DNA of 64,000 bases from Dendrophyllia cribrosa. Its lineage: Eukaryota; Cnidaria; Anthozoa; Scleractinia; Dendrophylliidae. The DNA is taken from assembly GCA_024195265.1 (NCBI GenBank), contig JAJLRJ010000006.1, positions 21,676,023-21,740,022 of the forward strand, given 5' to 3'. The translations under genes and the position numbers were made by a program. Of the stretch, positions 1 through 10,862 are shown piece after piece. The notes beneath the pieces are model-generated. The model had not been told where the DNA came from. It was given only the letters and a program-made list of their open reading frames with translations, and ran no database searches. The stretch's first letter is position 1, and each line of letters starts with the position of its first letter.

Positions 1-2436
1 TAAAATTTGTGTTATGATTACCGTACAGCAATAACAGTGTTTTGATCCCTTGTGACAAAGTACAAAATAATATAATATCTTCCCTTTTTGAATTCACATA
101 AATTTGCAGTTTCATAAGATAAATAGTCCCATCTCCCAGGTAAACAATTTTCAAAAATACTGACATTTTCACAGTCAAATAAGCCTTGATAACTTTAAAT
201 GCCAATGTTCTGAATGACTGTATGGTTTTTAACCTCTGGCAAGCTTTTGTGCACAAATTTTGTCAGTACAGGTGAAATTCTCTTGCATTAGAACTTAATG
301 TTATATCCAATGACGCTGTAAATACAACTCAAGATACTTTTTACCATAACTGTAAAATATATAAGAGTACAAACAATGATATGACATCATTGATCGATGC
401 AACTTTAAGATGAATGCAGGGCGCGACAAAAGCGCTGTCCGATAGCCCGGGGCTAGTGAAGCGACCCATCGGGCTAGTGTCTTTTTGTCGGAGTTTGCCC
501 GACGGGCAAGCAATATTTGTTGCCTTTTCTTATCACTAAGTTAAGAATTAAAATAAGAAGTGTGTAATAAACAGTTCTCTAGTGAAAGTGAATGTGAGGA
601 ACATTTTAAAAATGTAAGAAAATATCAACGGCGAACAAAAGAAATGGAATTGAATGATGCGTTTTCGTAAATAATATGTACAATAGCGGCCGTAATTGTG
701 TTCTCACTCCTCTGCTTTTAGGTCTTTAAAATCGCTGTTGTTTTCATTGTATTAAGTTCAAAGTAAACCAGTTAGGATCTGTCTTGTCGATTAAGACCGT
801 TTTATTTAAACAAGCTAGACAACTTGAACGTTTGCCGACACAGTCGTTGATACTGGATAGATTGTTTTCCCACAAATGGCAAATATTTTTGCCGTCTGCC
901 ATTTGCTATTTCCATGAGAAAGTGGGTAGTTTCACGTTTCTCAAACTCATGAACATGTGAATTAACTTCGATTTTTCTATTGGATTTATTTTACGATTCG
1001 AGGAAAAGTAAGGATAATAAACTGCAAGCTGCCATTTGCCGTGTACGCGTAGAACGCCGTGCGTAATACTCACAAGCAAGTCACATAATATAAAATGTGT
1101 TATTTTTGTTGTATCAAACTTCCGAAAGGGCTTGCAAGATATTTTACGTCATCCAAAGGCGAAAGACTTCGAATATGAGTACTAGTTTCATTGATCAATC
1201 GATCATAACTTTCATAACCAGCGCAAAAATAAGTTTTTCTCGTAATTTATAATTTATTCCGCAACATTCGCTGTCGAGAACGAACACAGTTGGAGATTTT
1301 TTGCCTCTTGGTGTAATATTCATCCCTTGTTTAAATTTGTTTGTTTTTAATAATTAATTTACTTTTGGGCTAGCTCTTCAGAGCTCCGGGCTAGTAAACT
1401 AAAGTACCAGCTTGCCCGAAGGGCAAGCTGATTTTTTCATTTTCATCCCACCCTGGAATGCAGCTGGTTACCTTTCCAAGATAATGACTTTGCATCTATT
1501 TTTGGCAAATTTTCGCCATTTCTAACCAAAGATTACATTCGCCATTGGTAAAAACTCCATGCTAGTGAAAGTTTAAACATTAATTTTTGGAGCAGAAATT
1601 GGGCCAGTTGTGGACTCAAGGACTTATTCAAATTTATTCAGGTCACTTGTTCAAGTCGAAAGAAGACGTGAAATGCAGAATTCCATTCAGCAAATTTTCA
1701 TCACCATCCACAGAGGAAAATATGAAGTGGAAAGAAAGGTAAATAAACAAATGATTTGAAACTTTACTTCATATTCTTGTCTGTGAAATCAAAAGTTTCA
1801 ATGACCTTCAATACACTCTATGGATTTTGAGGTTAAATTGAACATGATCGTCTAAGTAAAATGTTTTTGTTATGGTAAAAACACAACAAATAGATTTAAG
1901 TTCTCCATTAGATGTCTTCTGATAAACAAGAGTTTGACGTCATAGCATGGTCAAAACACAGAGCTCAATCTGTTTTGACTATATATGCTATGACATCAAA
2001 CCTTTGTCTATCAGAAGAACTAAAATCTATTTGTAAGTAGGGAGTCACAAATGCTGTTAAATCGACATATACACATACACCAATAAAATATTATTCTTAG
2101 AATGTTTCCTCCAAAATCAATTAAGCTTAATTAATGTCTAAAATTAAACCATTTTGGAATTGTGCAGATTTTTAGGTTTTTTTCTACACTCGAACCAAAA
2201 CGGTGCAGAACACGCAATCTCCATATATTTCTAAAGAAGTGTTATATTTCAGTATTGAAGAAGTAAAATTTTTCGGAAATAACATAAATTAAATCATCAT
2301 TTTCAGACTGTTCTACCCACGAATTGCTAAGGTGGCAATATTTGTTGAACTAAGTGACCCACTCGATAAAACAAAAGTGCATGATTGATGAAATGAAATG
2401 AAATGAAATGAAATACAATGTAAGGCTCCAACGTAC
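1..2436. other. Kindlin intron 2 (left edge of window)
   Basis: No further kindlin exon was recognised here. It holds a MITE at 1886-2034 and a loosely repeated motif CGGGCTAGT near 452-480 and 1386, with GC-rich hairpins at 505-525 and 1408-1430 (gcttgcccgaagggcaagc). These may be the ends of a degenerate element between about 420 and 1455, but its termini do not match well. Confidence 0.5.
1886..2034. mobile_element. Short palindromic MITE in kindlin intron
   Basis: The ends are inverted copies of ACAAATAGATTTAAGTTCT (left) and AGAACTAAAATCTATTTGT (right); inside, GTCATAGCATGGTCAAAACA pairs with TGTTTTGACTATATATGCTA. The whole 149 bp folds on itself. There is no coding capacity. Confidence 0.8.
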
Positions 2437-3079
2437 CCTTTGTTCACAACAGCTTTTTCGTGCAGCGTTTTGGGTTTGAATAAAGAAGCAATTGCTTCTT
2501 GAGAAGGCGCCACTGGGCTGCTAGCTAAGGAAGTTGTTTCGATCGTTCCACATGGCCCGTCTGAATTAAAACTTGGATAGCTGGGCGATAAAGATCCAGG
2601 TGTCGACGGAGTAAGACTCCCGTTCGGTGAAGCGTAACCGTGCCTTGGCAGTGAATTATAATTCGGTACCGTTAAACTGTCCTTACTTCCCCTCGTCTTG
2701 TCGTCGCTGTTTGCCGATAAATTGTCGTCCGAACTTGAAGACTGTGAAAGTCTCTTCTTTGATTTTCCACGAGCACTTCTTCGGCCTTCTTTTTTCAATC
2801 CTTCGTACGGTTTGAGAATAGATAGTTCTTCAGGATGTCTTATTCCTAATTCGGCACAAAGTTCTTGAAGGGCATGGAATACTGGCTTCGAGAAGTCCAG
2901 AGAAACTTCCACAAACTGCAAGTCTGGTAACTGAACGCGAACTTTTTTATGAGTTGGAGTAAACAGAAGTTTAGCGTCGCCTTGCACCCCAATTGTGTCC
3001 AAAGTTAAGCGGGGTTTTAAAAGCCACTGTCGTTTTTGAGGCCACCACAATCCATGATCAGACCAGTCAGCTGCTATAT
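2437..3079 (-). CDS. FERMT: Kindlin coding exon 2
   Basis: The acceptor is tttgcag|ATATAGC at 3080 and the donor GG|gtacgt at 2436. It encodes the rest of F0, the first part of F1 and the disordered F1 loop (RRSARGKSKKRLSQSSSSDD followed by a Ser/Pro/Asn-rich stretch). The loop in other kindlins binds acidic membrane lipids; the Lys/Arg cluster here is compatible with that. The open frame continues 40 codons past the donor without homology. Confidence 0.93.
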
Positions 3080-3545
3080 CTGCAAAACAGTAACCAAAAA
3101 CACTGATAGAAGAGTCCGTTTATGACATGAAGCTTGCATTCATATGGCACAGTAAAGTAATTTGATCATTACAAATCAGTTGATGGGTCTACAACCGCGC
3201 TTCGCGGATGCTCATTTGCTTTCAAATTCCAACACACAAGCTTAAGCTTAAGCTTAATAACGTGAACAAATGCCAGCATCAACATACAACCAACCGTCAC
3301 GGGAGCAAGTTCTTCTCCTCTTTGTCACCAAAAATAATTGTTGAAGGCGACATTAGTACCACACCCGCCCAGGAGTTAACGGGATTGAAACACAGAAGAA
3401 CAGTACACTTACCAAGCCCTTCCACCAGGTCCAACATGAGCTTTCCAACGTGAGTCTCTCCATTGACTTCTACAGACTTTTCGGTGCTTAGATTTGTAAT
3501 ATAAACAGATAAATTCCACTTCGACTTCTTACCAAGGTTGCTCAT
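2437..3545 (-). CDS. FERMT: Kindlin (fermitin family), 5' part of gene, exons 1-2
   Basis: Kindlins bind the cytoplasmic tails of beta-integrins at the plasma membrane and co-activate them with talin through a FERM domain. Two exons are visible: 3545-3413 (start codon, 44 residues plus one base) and 3079-2437 (643 bp). They join in phase (G + AT) and encode 258 residues of a protein usually near 680. Residues 1 to about 95 are the F0 domain (KWNLSVYITNLS, then DWSDHGLWWPQKRQWLLK and GVQGDAKLLFTP, hallmark kindlin motifs). F1 follows with IRHPEELSILKPYEG, then a Ser-rich, basic loop, as in the long F1 insert of the family. The exon ends at the conserved KAVVNKG just before a GT donor. The remaining F1, F2/PH and F3 exons lie to the left of the window. 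Identification is secure; which vertebrate paralogue it matches cannot be told, since invertebrates usually have one. Confidence 0.95.
3413..3545 (-). CDS. FERMT: Kindlin coding exon 1
   Basis: The ATG lies at 3545-3543 and the exon ends at a consensus donor (G|gtaagtg) at 3412. It encodes the start of the F0 ubiquitin-like domain, ending VEGL plus one base. The ATG is chosen because the conserved F0 strand KWNLSVYITNLS begins nine residues in, as in other kindlins. Confidence 0.93.
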
Positions 3546-3754
3546 GCCTAATATTCAATAATTCTTCGCATAAAAAGTAAAAATGATATCGAACGCAGTC
3601 TTGTATGCTATGTGTCGAACGTCGATCGAGCCAATGCACCGATCGATAGACCGCAAGTGCTGAAACTTTCGCACAGCGCTTACAACCAAAACAACAATTG
3701 TCGATTACTTCCGGTGCTTGGCGTTTCCTTTTGTGCCAGTTTTATGTAAAGGCC
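3546..3754. promoter_or_regulatory. Probable divergent promoter between kindlin and a plus-strand exon
   Basis: Only about 210 bp separate the kindlin ATG from the ATG of the plus-strand candidate exon at 3755. The interval holds a CCAAT box (near 3631) set between two copies of ATCGA, and no TATA box. A bidirectional CpG-type promoter is an inference from geometry. Confidence 0.4.
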
Positions 3755-3965
3755 ATGGTACATGCAATATTGAACACAGAAACACAGGTTTCACAGATTC
3801 TTCGAAAAATACAGGGCTGTTCGAGTCAATCTAAAGTTCGTGACCTTCGAATTGCCGATTCTTCTTCTTCGGTTCGAAATAGGTCACGTGAAGTGACGGA
3901 AACGATTGCGAAAGCTACTTCGGGAATGTTCGGCAATCTCCGTATTGGATTGAACAGCCAACACA
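3755..3965 (+). CDS. Candidate first exon of an unidentified divergent gene
   Basis: An ATG in a strong Kozak context (GCCATGG) opens 70 codons that run to a consensus donor (ACACA|gtaagtg). The peptide starts MVHAILNTETQVSQILRKIQ and contains SREVTETIAKATSGMFGNLR; it is polar, without transmembrane segment or recognised domain. An upstream in-frame ATG at 3698 would add 19 residues. A very short continuation from an acceptor at 4034 (tattctag) would stop after five residues. I do not recognise the family; the divergent arrangement with kindlin is the main reason to believe it. Confidence 0.4.
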
Positions 3966-5034
3966 GTAAGTGTTGTGTTGCATTACCGACTGACATAAAT
4001 CATTTCTAATTTAGTGTTATTTCGAATATTCTAGCCACGCCAACATTCTGATAATACCATACTCCATATAGGGATTGGTATTTAAATAGCGTTTATTGAT
4101 CCGGATGTGACGCCCAGATAACTACACCAAGTGTTTGCATGCTTCTTAGTGCGATTTCAAGTACTCTTTCTTTTATTGGTTGTTTCCCCCAGTCCTGGGG
4201 CCGGGTCGTGATAAAGGGAGCAATCACGTGCCGTTGTATTGCCAAACAAAATTTATACATAATAATAGTAACAGTTCAACTGTAGAAGACAATTTGAGCA
4301 TTTTTCCTTGTTTACTTTCTTTTCCGTGAAAGTGTCATTATTTTCTACTCAGTCCACTCACCAGCTGCATGGGGTGATCTGGGGTTATACCACAGCTTTC
4401 CCCTCAGTAGCTAAATCGAAGTCTTTAATATACACCTCAATATTCAGAATATTGAATGATTACTGAGGGGGACATTGGGGGGTAGCCCATACCGCAATAC
4501 CGCAGCACAAAATAAAAAATACCGCAATACCGCAAGGAAAATCGACAAAATACCGATACCGCAGGTATGGATATCAGGCGGGTACAAATATTTTTGGAGG
4601 GATGTAGAATAAGCGATCTAGTTACGGTCAGTTGCGCGTTTTACGTAGTCGTAGTAAGACTTACCTCGTATAAGGAACTAAAGCTTTCGCAGCAAATGAC
4701 CACGTGACACTCGTAACAGTTCCAGGTTGCATACCGAAAATGCTAATTGCTCTCTACAAGTAATATCCCTTTGTTCTCTTAACACTCCGAATGTGTGGTT
4801 CCAGAAAATATCCATACGCCCTCCACGGATGGTCTTTCAGTTTAGACCCCCCCCCCCCCCCCCCCACCTAACTGGAATTTCCGTTCCAGGGGGGTTCTTT
4901 GACGACCCCCCATCCCCCAGGAATTTCCGACTTTTCTTTTTACCCTTTTCAAATTCACAACTTTGTCATACTTTAAAAAAACGTTCACTTGGTTTACAAC
5001 ATTTGTGACCTCTCACGCGAAATCGATACTGACG

Positions 5035-5300
5035 GCTATCCGTTCGAGCCGTTCAGTCTTGCCGTTCATCAGCCGTTCACGAACGGCAGCCTGAGGCCTT
5101 TCGAACGGCTGTGATTTCGTAATTAGCCATTCAAAAAATTTATTCAGCCGTTCGAACGGCTGCTGCTAGCCGTTCAAAAAATAATCTTTAGCAGTTCGAA
5201 CGGCTACTGCTAGCCGTTCAAAAAAAATCTTCAGCCGTTCGAACGGCTAGGGCTATTCGTTCGGAAAAAAATATTCAGCCATTCGAACGGCTAATGGTTT
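5035..5300. repeat. Minisatellite built on palindrome AGCCGTTCGAACGGCT
   Basis: Five to six diverged units of about 55 bp each contain AGCCGTTCGAACGGCT, a perfect 16-bp palindrome with central TTCGAA, followed by an A-rich spacer. Each unit can form a hairpin. Confidence 0.8.
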
Positions 5301-5706
5301 ATTCCGGAATCCGGAATCCGGAATCTTGAGCGTGAAATCCTTAAAGCCGGAATGAACCAAAACATGAAAAATAAATAAATATCCGTTTAATACCCGTTTA
5401 ATTTTTCGCTCTTGACATCGCGTGGCGCAGTTTTCCGATTCCTTACTTTACCTTTTTACGCCAAAATTTTGACTATAGCGTGACCTGATTGAAAAACGCA
5501 CGCTGTGGTCTAAACTGAGTGTAGTGCGACACATCGCGCTTCGTTGTCAAGCACATAGATGAGAGTGAAATCGTGGCGGCACAAGCGGCCCGTTGAAACG
5601 AAGTAGTCGCGATTTTAAATGTCACATTCCATCATGAGTTTATGAATGACGCTATTGTTATACGGTAGAGATTACACACGTCATCTAGGAATCTCCAGGA
5701 GTGTTA

Positions 5707-6629
5707 AAAGGAGGATTTTTCAGGTATCCCATGACGCCTAGCGCGTAATTATCGATCTTCCTGTGATGGCGAGTACACGTGGTGAAATTTTACTGATCTT
5801 CGCGATACTTTTTCTTCGGTTCCAATGCGAGAAAAGGTGAATCAAATCGTTATTTGGTTTTTATGTACATTAAAGTTTACTTAGATGTCATTTGATCCGA
5901 GCCTGTTTGCCTAACGGTGTCGCAATATTTTGGTCTTTGTTTCGAGTAGCATACAAGTCTGATCCGCTTCGTTTCTTTGTTGTGTTTTAACCCTTGATCT
6001 GTTTTGCGGTGGAGACTTTAGCATATAATTACGTTTGATAGTGCTTTTAAATGCAATACAAGGTCCCCTAAAGTCCCCACGTTTTGTAGGAATTTATGAC
6101 CGTTGAATTTTGGTCAAAATCGGCGCCAAAACGTTGTTAAAATTCGCTTCGATCGCGTAGATTCTTTGCTTTGGTTTTTACAGTCGAAGGAAATATCGTA
6201 TTTATTGCAATTGCAGCTTCCTTTTATGAGTTAGGACAAATCATATGATCGTACGTTTGACACTTTCCTTCGGTTCGAAGCTAACAAATCGCTTGATGTT
6301 TATGTTTTTACAAGTGATATGGAAGATGGCAATAATTTTTCATCTGCCGAAAATCGAAGTCTTAATTGTCATCAATGCCTTTCAATTTGTCCGTGTTCAG
6401 AAACAGACAAAGTCGCCGCTCTCTTTACTTTTTGGGGAAGCAAACGTGTACTAAATACCGTTAGGAACCTACAACAAGCCAGATTGGACGATGTGATATA
6501 TGTTTGACTGCTAAAATCTATGCAGTGGATGATGCGCTCGCTTCCATGGCAAATGACTGGTCACGCAATTTTAGTTGATAATATAGATCATCGCGTTGCA
6601 TCATGGGATACCTGAAAAATCCTCCTTTG
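5707..6629. mobile_element. hAT-like non-autonomous element with 8-bp TSD
   Basis: Ends AAAGGAGGATTTTTCAGG (left) and CCTGAAAAATCCTCCTTTG (right) are inverted repeats continuing through GTATCCCATGA. GAGTGTTA flanks both sides (5699-5706 and 6630-6637), an 8-bp target-site duplication typical of hAT. The 923-bp interior is non-coding. It is nested in the 4465-6874 element and therefore younger. Confidence 0.82.
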
Positions 6630-7640
6630 GAGTGTTATTTTATAATACTACTTGGGGAATGACAGCAAAGGTCAGCAAATCATCAGCCTGTCAAATACCG
6701 AAATACCGCGAAAAAGAAACGTGTTTCACCGAATACCGCAGTCCGAAATAATCAAATACCGCATACCGCAGTCTCAGACAATACCGAAATACCGCGTTCA
6801 AAAATAAAAATTACCGAAATACCGCATGAAAAATGAACCAATACCGCGATACCGCGAACCCCAATGTCCCCCTCATTACTTAAAACAAAACGATAAGAGA
6901 GACAAAAACTAAAAATATCTCACAAACTGAACAGGAAGTGAGGAAGTACTAACCGTCCCTGATGGCGGCATAGAGTCTTCCTGTTCCGTGATTACGTACA
7001 AAAAGAAACATAGAATGCACGATCACTGCAACACACCGTTGAGAATGGCCGGATCTGGGTTTCCAGACCTACAAGCAATTGCAAAAAAAGTTGAGACATT
7101 GTGTACTGTAGTGCATATTTCGAGGATAACACGGTTTTCAACAAGTCCCCTCCCCCTACAGTCATCAACATTAGGGACTTTAAGGTGTTTCCCTCCAGTT
7201 TCCGTGTTGCCGCACCTATCATTTTTGAGCGGCCGTTTAACTAACTTTCCTTTATTGAATTAGTATAAAACTTACACAAAATATTGTACAAAGTTTGAAG
7301 TTTATACGAATGTAACAATTTTGTAAATCGGATTTAAAATTGCGGAGATAAACGAGAAATATTGAAATCACTCGAGTCTAAATTCCGAGCGATTGCGATG
7401 GCATCTAGAAAAATCAAAACTATTACGATAAACTATGACATATGGCAAAGAAAATATCTAAAAATTAGAAACTTTTGTCAAGCCGATTTTGAGTAAATCA
7501 GAAAAACATTTCGAACCTGTGGTTTTGCATGTGTATGAGCACATCCACAAGTTCCTCGATTAAGCTTATAAAAGTTTAATTGAAAAGTTTAAAAGTTTAA
7601 CTGAGTCCGTGATATTGTAGTTTTAGCGCTTTTCTACATA

Positions 7641-8604
7641 CAGTCGAACCTCCGGTTGTGACCACCTCTCGTAAGCGACCACCTCTCCTCAGCGACCAGT
7701 TTTCCAAATTACCAAAAGTTTCCAAGTCAAATCACTATATTTGGAACCTCTTCTAAGCGACCACCTCTCGTAAGCGACCGCGACGACTTTTAGAGCTAAA
7801 AGTTTGAAATTTTCTTTTGTTTTTAACCTCCCGTAAACGACCACTTGACAGATAATAAAGCGAAAATTAGATAATGATGTGTTGTAACATTATCGTATTC
7901 CTGGGTAGCATAAGAGACGGAAATTTCTCAATCTGAAGTACCGTTTTTTTTTTTTCGGAATTGACTTTTCACATGAATAAAACATTAAAACAAAATGTAC
8001 ATACACTGTACTCTATCAATCTTAAAAGAGACGACCTTAAATGTCTTATAATTACAGAAAATTAGAACTGATTTCCTGTTCTCTCAAGAACAGTCAACAG
8101 TTTAACGGAACTACAGTATATAAATCGACGTACAGTATCTGGCGCGATCAATACATTCCCTATTCAATATCCAAGGTTTTTGATTTTTGATTTCAGACGT
8201 TGCTTGCTCATTTGTCGAGTATATTGTTCTTGTTTATGTCAAAAATACACAACGTAAGTGACACTCGCGGCCTCTAGGAAAGTCAAATGTGTTGAGCTGT
8301 CGCACTGGGTAACGTTTAGAGAACATTAAAGATTCAATTTGCAACTATCGTGAGACTTGTTCCGTTCGCCGTATTAGGAACTCTGAATAAGTATTTTGGA
8401 AAGCTTAAATATTTTTGTGTCTACTAAAAGTTATTATAAGGGTTTAGATGGGCATTGGCGCATGGGGTAAGTCTCTGCAGTTACCATATGCTAATGAGGC
8501 AAAATTTTGACCCAATATGGTATGAACTCTCGTAAGCGACCACCTCCCGCAAGCGACCACCTATGCTTGACATTTTGGGTGGTCGCTTACGGGAGGTTCG
8601 ACTG
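7641..8604. mobile_element. TA-flanked MITE, pogo/Tc1-mariner type, nested
   Basis: TIRs CAGTCGAACCTCC (left) and GGAGGTTCGACTG (right) are flanked by TA on both sides. Near both ends the motif TAAGCGACCACCTC is repeated. The opposite arm of the host foldback (near 9246) reads through uninterrupted with a single TA, which is the empty site. The interior is AT-rich with no transposase. Confidence 0.88.
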
Positions 8605-9801
8605 TATTTCAAAAACCGCGAGATAGATTTTTTTAAAACTTTTATGGTCGTTTCTTTATAATATGAACAACATTGTCTCGAAGTTTCATCTTGATTGAAA
8701 CATTGCAACATGGTCAAATAAAATAATAAAGTTCACCTAAAACGCGATTGAGACTTTGTGTTTTGATTGCACGGTTGAAGGCGCACGTCGCAAAGATGCT
8801 TCAATGAATTCAGGTGAAGTGTAACGCATTTCTGCGTGTTGAGAATTATGCAAATCGCGTTGACTTCTTTCTTTTCCCTACAATTCAAAATGTCGAGAGT
8901 GTCTAGTGCACGTCAGATGCAAATAAAAAACCTGCTTTCAAATAAACGTCCCACTGAAATTCGTGGGAATGATAAAAATAACGTGGAACACAGCCCCTAA
9001 TGTTACTCCGCAAAACATGATGGTCACGCAGAAATGCGTTGCGCTTCACCTGAATCAATTAATTAAAGCGTCTTTGTGCGCCTTCAACCGTGCAATCAAA
9101 ATCGCGTTTTGGGTGAACTTTTTTATTTTATTTGACCATGTTGCAATGTTTCAATCAAGATGAAACTTCGAGACAATGTTGTTCATATTATAAAGAAACG
9201 ACTATAAAAGTTAAAAAAAAAAATCTATCTCGCGGTTTTTGAAATATATAGAAAAGCGCTAAAACTACAATATTAAGGACTCAGTCAAAAAACTATGATT
9301 TCCTATAGAAAATCGAATCTCCAAAACTAAAACGAGAAACGCTTTCAAACTTTCATAGTTTCATCTCATACTCTAAACACACATTTTGGCGTAAGTTTGA
9401 GATTGAGAAACTAAACTTTTATAAGCTTAATTGAGGAACTTATTGATGTGCTCATACACATGCAATATTACAAGTTCGAAATGTTTTTCTGATTTACTCA
9501 AAATCGGCTTGACAAAAGTTTCTAATTTTTAGATATTTTCTTTGCCATATGTCATAGTTTATCGTAATAGTTTTGATTTTTCTAGATGCCATCGCAATCG
9601 CTCGGAATTTAGACTCAAGCGATTTCAATGTTTCTCGTTTATCTCCGCAATTTTAAATCCGATTTACAAAATTGTTACAATCTTATAAACTTCAAATTAA
9701 GTACAATATTTTGTGTAAGTTTTATACTAATTCAATAAAGGAAAGTTAGTTAAACGGCCGCTTAAAAATGGTCGGTGCGGCTGCATGGAAACTGGAGGGA
9801 A

Positions 9802-10557
9802 TCACTACGGAAGACGCTACTATACCGTGACAAAAGGGGACGTCCGTGAGCGCTCGAGGAACAATGAAATGCAAAGTTGTTTGCGAAATGGTATCGACGG
9901 CTAAGAAGTTGGAAGCCTCTCTAAGGTTCTTTTATTTAGGTTTCTGAGAACTGAATGACATTTTTCAAAAGAACATTGACTTTATTTTTCTTTGTTGGGA
10001 CCAAGAGATGATTTCTGAACGAATCTTACAACTTTTGAAATGCCGTACATTTTCTGTATTTTGAACCACAACAATAACAATCTATTAGTGTTCAAAGTAC
10101 GAATTAAAACGCCTAAGTAACTAAATATAATTTTAACTGAAAGCAAATTCAAGCATAAGTAGAATCCTTTCCCCGCATATATAAGCATATTCATTCAACT
10201 TCTAAAGCTGGACTTTCAGCGATAAAATCTTAGAGCTTGCGAATTTCGCTTCGCTATGCCGGCCGCTTCAATTTCAATCGCCAAAACTGTTCGTAAATTC
10301 GTGATAGAATCACACGTTTTTTGGCGGCAAGTTTGAGAAAAATTACATTGTCATTGACTAAAAAGGATATGAGGTCCGTTGAAACACTTTAAACACTGAG
10401 AAATCCGTAAGAAAAGGATACAGAAGCGAAATAAACTCGACGTAGTAGCGACTACGGCCAAACCATCACATAGTCAAATTTCATACTACGGCTGAACATC
10501 AGCGACAGACGTGAGAATTTACTTCCGGTAGCCGTAGTAGAGCCCTCCGTCGTCATT
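9802..10557. mobile_element. Insertion in right arm of the foldback
   Basis: The left arm runs directly from CTTTAAGGTG into TTTCCCTCCAG, whereas the right arm has about 755 bp between the matching halves. The inserted piece starts ATCACTACGGAAGACGC and ends in a degenerate inverted version, suggesting weak TIRs. Class unknown. Confidence 0.55.
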
Positions 10558-10576
10558 GCTTAAAGTCCCTATTGAA

Positions 10577-10652
10577 AGGGGGAGGAGGGGGGGGGGGGGG
10601 GGGAGGAGGGGGGGAGGAGGGGGGGAGGAGGGGGGGAGGAGGGGGGGGGGGG
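10577..10652 (+). repeat. G-rich tract (GGGGGAGGA)n
   Basis: Runs of 5 to 18 G separated by AGGA occupy about 75 bp; multiple G-quadruplexes are possible. The complementary strand produces a spurious polyproline/serine reading frame. Confidence 0.85.
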
Positions 10653-10862
10653 TTCAGTAGCACATGGCATTGATTTGATTTGTGTTACGCGGTCGCTTGT
10701 AAACGGAATGAACATTTTTTTGGAAAGTGTCTCAACCTTTTTGCAACTGCTTGTAATGAGTCTTAGGGCAAAAAAAAAGAAGCAGAAGCAAATAAAATAA
10801 AATAAAAATGGAATATAATAACTAGTGCCGAAAAACAGAAGCAGAAGCAAATAAAATAAAAA

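Larger units (their letters stand above)
4465..6874. mobile_element. 2.4-kb TIR element flanked by ATTACT
   Basis: Terminal inverted repeats GAGGGGGACATTGGGG (left) and CCCCAATGTCCCCCTC (right) are flanked on both sides by ATTACT, read as the target-site duplication. Both subterminal regions carry many ATACCGC repeats in inverted orientation (4490-4575 and 6695-6860), like clustered transposase-binding sites. No transposase is visible. It contains a 17-C run (4849-4865), a palindromic minisatellite (5035-5300) and a later insertion (5707-6629). Confidence 0.8.
7070..10755. mobile_element. Large foldback element, about 3.7 kb with two insertions
   Basis: Sequence from 7070 rightward is the reverse complement of sequence from 10755 leftward, through roughly 0.9 kb per arm with a loop near 8860-8960. 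Clear anchors are TTCCTTTATTGAATTAG (7249) against its complement at 9731, and GTTGAAGGCGCACGTCGC (8774) against a diverged complement near 9080. Each arm is interrupted once: 7641-8604 on the left, about 9802-10557 on the right. No transposase is seen. Confidence 0.8.

Noticed and set aside
2313..2436. Extension of kindlin exon 2 to the end of the open frame
   Set aside because: Conservation stops at KAVVNKG, exactly at a GT donor; the further 40 residues include a translated ATGAA repeat.
10569..10850. 93-residue minus-strand frame ending in a proline-rich tail
   Set aside because: The proline/serine run is the complement of the GGGGGAGGA tract, and the rest lies in repeat arms.
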